A stretch of 64,000 nt of DNA. Origin: Candidatus Zixiibacteriota bacterium. Its GTDB lineage: Bacteria; Zixibacteria; MSB-5A5; GN15; FEB-12. The notes beneath the pieces are model-generated. The model searched no databases, was not told the DNA's origin, and saw nothing but the letters and a program-made list of their open reading frames with translations. Positions 62,364-64,000 of the stretch are shown piece after piece. The number at the start of each line of letters is the position of its first letter. The stretch's first letter is position 1. Position numbers and translations under genes: made by a program. Where the stretch lies: NCBI GenBank assembly GCA_040756055.1, contig JBFLZR010000003.1, positions 107,260-171,259 of the forward strand. Reading direction: 5' to 3'.

Positions 62364-62457
62364 CGGTTCGCGTCGATAATTTGCCACAAAGCACCTTGAG
62401 TTAACCCTCGCTGAATCAGTCGGGGGAGTTAAACCCCAGCGATGCAGGAGCTCGATC

Positions 62458-62670
62458 ATGAACAAAGCACAATTGATAAATAGTTGTCTTTGCGCCGAGA
62501 TAACAGAGGACTACGACCACCCGACCGGAGCTTTCGCGCCGGTTGTCAGTGTGGGTGATTACTATACCTATCTCAATGCGGGCACCTGCCCCGATTGCGG
62601 GGCATCCATGTTTCGGCAGGGAAGGTGTTTTACGTGCATGTCGTGTGGTTTTACAAGCTGTGGCTGCTGA
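62458..62670 (+). CDS. Small zinc-ribbon protein resembling the NrdJ C-terminal tail
   Basis: 70 residues. The C-terminal half is Cys-rich: CPDC (44, 47), CFTCMSC (57, 60, 63) and SCGC (68, 70). The pattern CPDCGASMFRQGRCFTCMSC resembles the zinc ribbon ending B12-dependent ribonucleotide reductases. The N-terminal 40 residues are not recognised. ATG follows GCAGGAG by 7 nt. It lies under the operator-bearing promoter. Confidence 0.8.
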   Translation: MNKAQLINSCLCAEITEDYDHPTGAFAPVVSVGDYYTYLNAGTCPDCGASMFRQGRCFTCMSCGFTSCGC

Positions 62671-62712
62671 GCGACTTCGATTGACTACAACCAACAGGGG
62701 AGGAAACAGGCT

Positions 62713-64000
62713 ATGCGTTTGGAAGATCTCGAAAAATACGGCATACCCGGACAGGTCATCTCAAGGCTGGCCCAAAGGCAGGGACAGAGCCTTCTTCCGG
62801 TCCAGAGCCGGGCAATTCGGAAAGGGCTGATTGGCAATCCGGGCGAAGCTTTTGGCGCCAGGTGTGTCAGAATGCTTGTCTCGTCCCCAACGTCCTCAGG
62901 AAAGTCATTTTGCGCTGAGATAGCCTCTATGAAGGCCCTGACGGCACGCCAGAAGACGGTTATGCTGTTTCCGCTAAAATCACTGGCCGAACAGAAATAC
63001 GAGCTTCTCTCGCAAACCTACGGTGATCTCGGCATACGCACTATAATCGTTACCGGCGATCACCCTGAAAACGACGAGCGCTTTTACAAAGGCGACTACC
63101 AGATCGCCGTGGCGATTTATGAGAAATTTGACCTTCTGCTGACAAGGTTGCTCGATTCTCTTAAGAACATCGGTCTGGTTGTTATCGACGAAATCCAGAC
63201 TATCACCGAACCGGGGCGGGGGGCGATTCTGGAAAGACTTCTGACCAAGATTCTGGCTTCGGGCTATAACCCGTCGCTGCTGGGTCTCTCGGCTGTTATT
63301 GGCGATGATTGCGGCTCGGCCGGCAAGCTGGCTGCCTGGCTGAGAGCGACTCTGATTGAAGAAACCACCCGGCCGGTCGAGTTGATGAGGGGAGTGGCGG
63401 CCGAAGGTTCCTTCCGGTACAGGCTTTTTAACGATGGTCTCGATGGCGTGGAGCCGTTTGAGGATTGCGATGCGGGCGATGAGCGCTTTGAACAGTTCGT
63501 CAGGCAAATCAAGAAGGCCGAAGGCTCGACGCTGGTATTTCTGAAATCACGGATGGAGACCGTTGACTGTGCCTTCAGGCTGGCGGCATCGGTTAACTGG
63601 CCCGAGGCGACAGCGGCTCTGGTTGAACTCGACGACGAGGAACCGTCGTTTCTGGTCCGCTCCCTTAAACAGGCGCTCACGCGGGGAGTGGCTTTTCATA
63701 GCTCTGACTTGTCGCCGCGTCAAAGAACAATAGTGGAACAAGCTTTTATAAATAAAGAGATTAAAGCCCTATTCTCAACTACTACTTTAGCAATGGGGGT
63801 CAACCTTTCGGCTGATACGGTCTATCTGGAAACCGTCAAATATTCATCGGGCAAATATGACCAGCGCCCGTCGCTGGTACCTGTATCCCGGTCGGATTTT
63901 GATAACATGAGCGGCCGGGCCGGTCGGCTGATACCTGATGCCAAAGCGGACCATCCTGGACGAGCCATCATTCTGGCGGAAACGGAGTTCGATCGTGAGA
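62713..64000 (+). CDS. Ski2-like superfamily 2 helicase (partial, runs off the window)
   Basis: The first 429 codons are visible and stay open to the window end. Walker A SSPTSSGKSF is at residues 57-66, DEIQ (motif II) at 159-162 and LSAV (motif III) near 192. STTTLAMGVNLSA and NMSGRAGRL (motifs V and VI) are at about 356-406. The motif order and RAGRL ending match Ski2/Hel308-type DNA or RNA helicases. SD GGGGAGG precedes ATG 62713. It starts 42 bp after the zinc-ribbon gene, so they are co-transcribed. Confidence 0.92.
   Translation, partial: MRLEDLEKYGIPGQVISRLAQRQGQSLLPVQSRAIRKGLIGNPGEAFGARCVRMLVSSPTSSGKSFCAEIASMKALTARQKTVMLFPLKSLAEQKYELLSQTYGDLGIRTIIVTGDHPENDERFYKGDYQIAVAIYEKFDLLLTRLLDSLKNIGLVVIDEIQTITEPGRGAILERLLTKILASGYNPSLLGLSAVIGDDCGSAGKLAAWLRATLIEETTRPVELMRGVAAEGSFRYRLFNDGLDGVEPFEDCDAGDERFEQFVRQIKKAEGSTLVFLKSRMETVDCAFRLAASVNWPEATAALVELDDEEPSFLVRSLKQALTRGVAFHSSDLSPRQRTIVEQAFINKEIKALFSTTTLAMGVNLSADTVYLETVKYSSGKYDQRPSLVPVSRSDFDNMSGRAGRLIPDAKADHPGRAIILAETEFDRE

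Noticed and set aside
1-64000. Insertion sequences, prophage, CRISPR arrays
   Set aside because: No transposase, integrase, phage structural gene or regularly spaced repeat was seen.

Overview
The window is one bacterial chromosomal segment with about 80 genes, mid-to-high GC, gene-dense and mostly on the plus strand. The gene content points to a diderm bacterium: TonB-dependent receptor, ExbB/ExbD/TonB proteins, outer-membrane beta-barrels, Ccm system I cytochrome c maturation and lipoproteins. PorV/FadL-like barrels, a fused alpha/beta E1 dehydrogenase, and a putative operator matching the LexA box I recall for Fibrobacter all suggest the FCB superphylum. An uncultured lineage such as Zixibacteria is my best guess. 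This is inference; no database was searched.

Region 1 (1-16004) is a textbook tuf-S10-spc-alpha super-operon: end of tuf, rpsJ to rplO, secY, adk, map, infA, rpmJ, rpsM, rpsK, rpsD, rpoA, rplQ, closed by a strong terminator. Three of its ribosomal proteins (L22, S3, L17) carry long basic C-terminal tails. Region 2 (16.1-22.5 kb) holds housekeeping genes: plsY-gpsA, a MerR-like regulator, a GT2 glycosyltransferase, surE, a LOG-like protein, acylphosphatase, apt and three tRNAs (Pro-GGG, Pro-CGG, Arg-CCT). Region 3 (22.7-34.1 kb) has two tandem paralogous outer-membrane barrels, a TPR membrane protein with a GH57 glycosidase, an M48 lipoprotein protease, a minus-strand hbd-ackA pair, another barrel and a cyclophilin lipoprotein. 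Region 4 (34.1-42.9 kb) has dxr-rseP-lepB, a DUF1573 protein and a ccmABCDEF cluster whose CcmE is the CxxxY type.

Region 5 (43-53 kb) has a retropepsin-like protein, a cobalamin riboswitch in front of a BtuB-type receptor, an S9 peptidase, a fused E1 dehydrogenase and a Wzx-like flippase. Region 6 (53.5-61.1 kb) is an energy-transduction cluster: TPR protein, unknown membrane protein, ExbB/TolQ, two ExbD/TolR, two TonB paralogues and a soluble TonB-domain protein. It could energise receptors such as the BtuB 10 kb upstream. Region 7 (61.2-64 kb) has a second aspartyl protease, then a promoter whose -35/-10 spacer holds a near-perfect palindrome matching TGCNC-N4-GTGCA. That promoter leads into a small protein resembling the C-terminal zinc ribbon of B12-dependent ribonucleotide reductase and a Ski2-type helicase that runs off the window. 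I consider this putative LexA-controlled ribbon-helicase pair the most interesting item.

I saw no insertion sequence, prophage, CRISPR array or rRNA gene.
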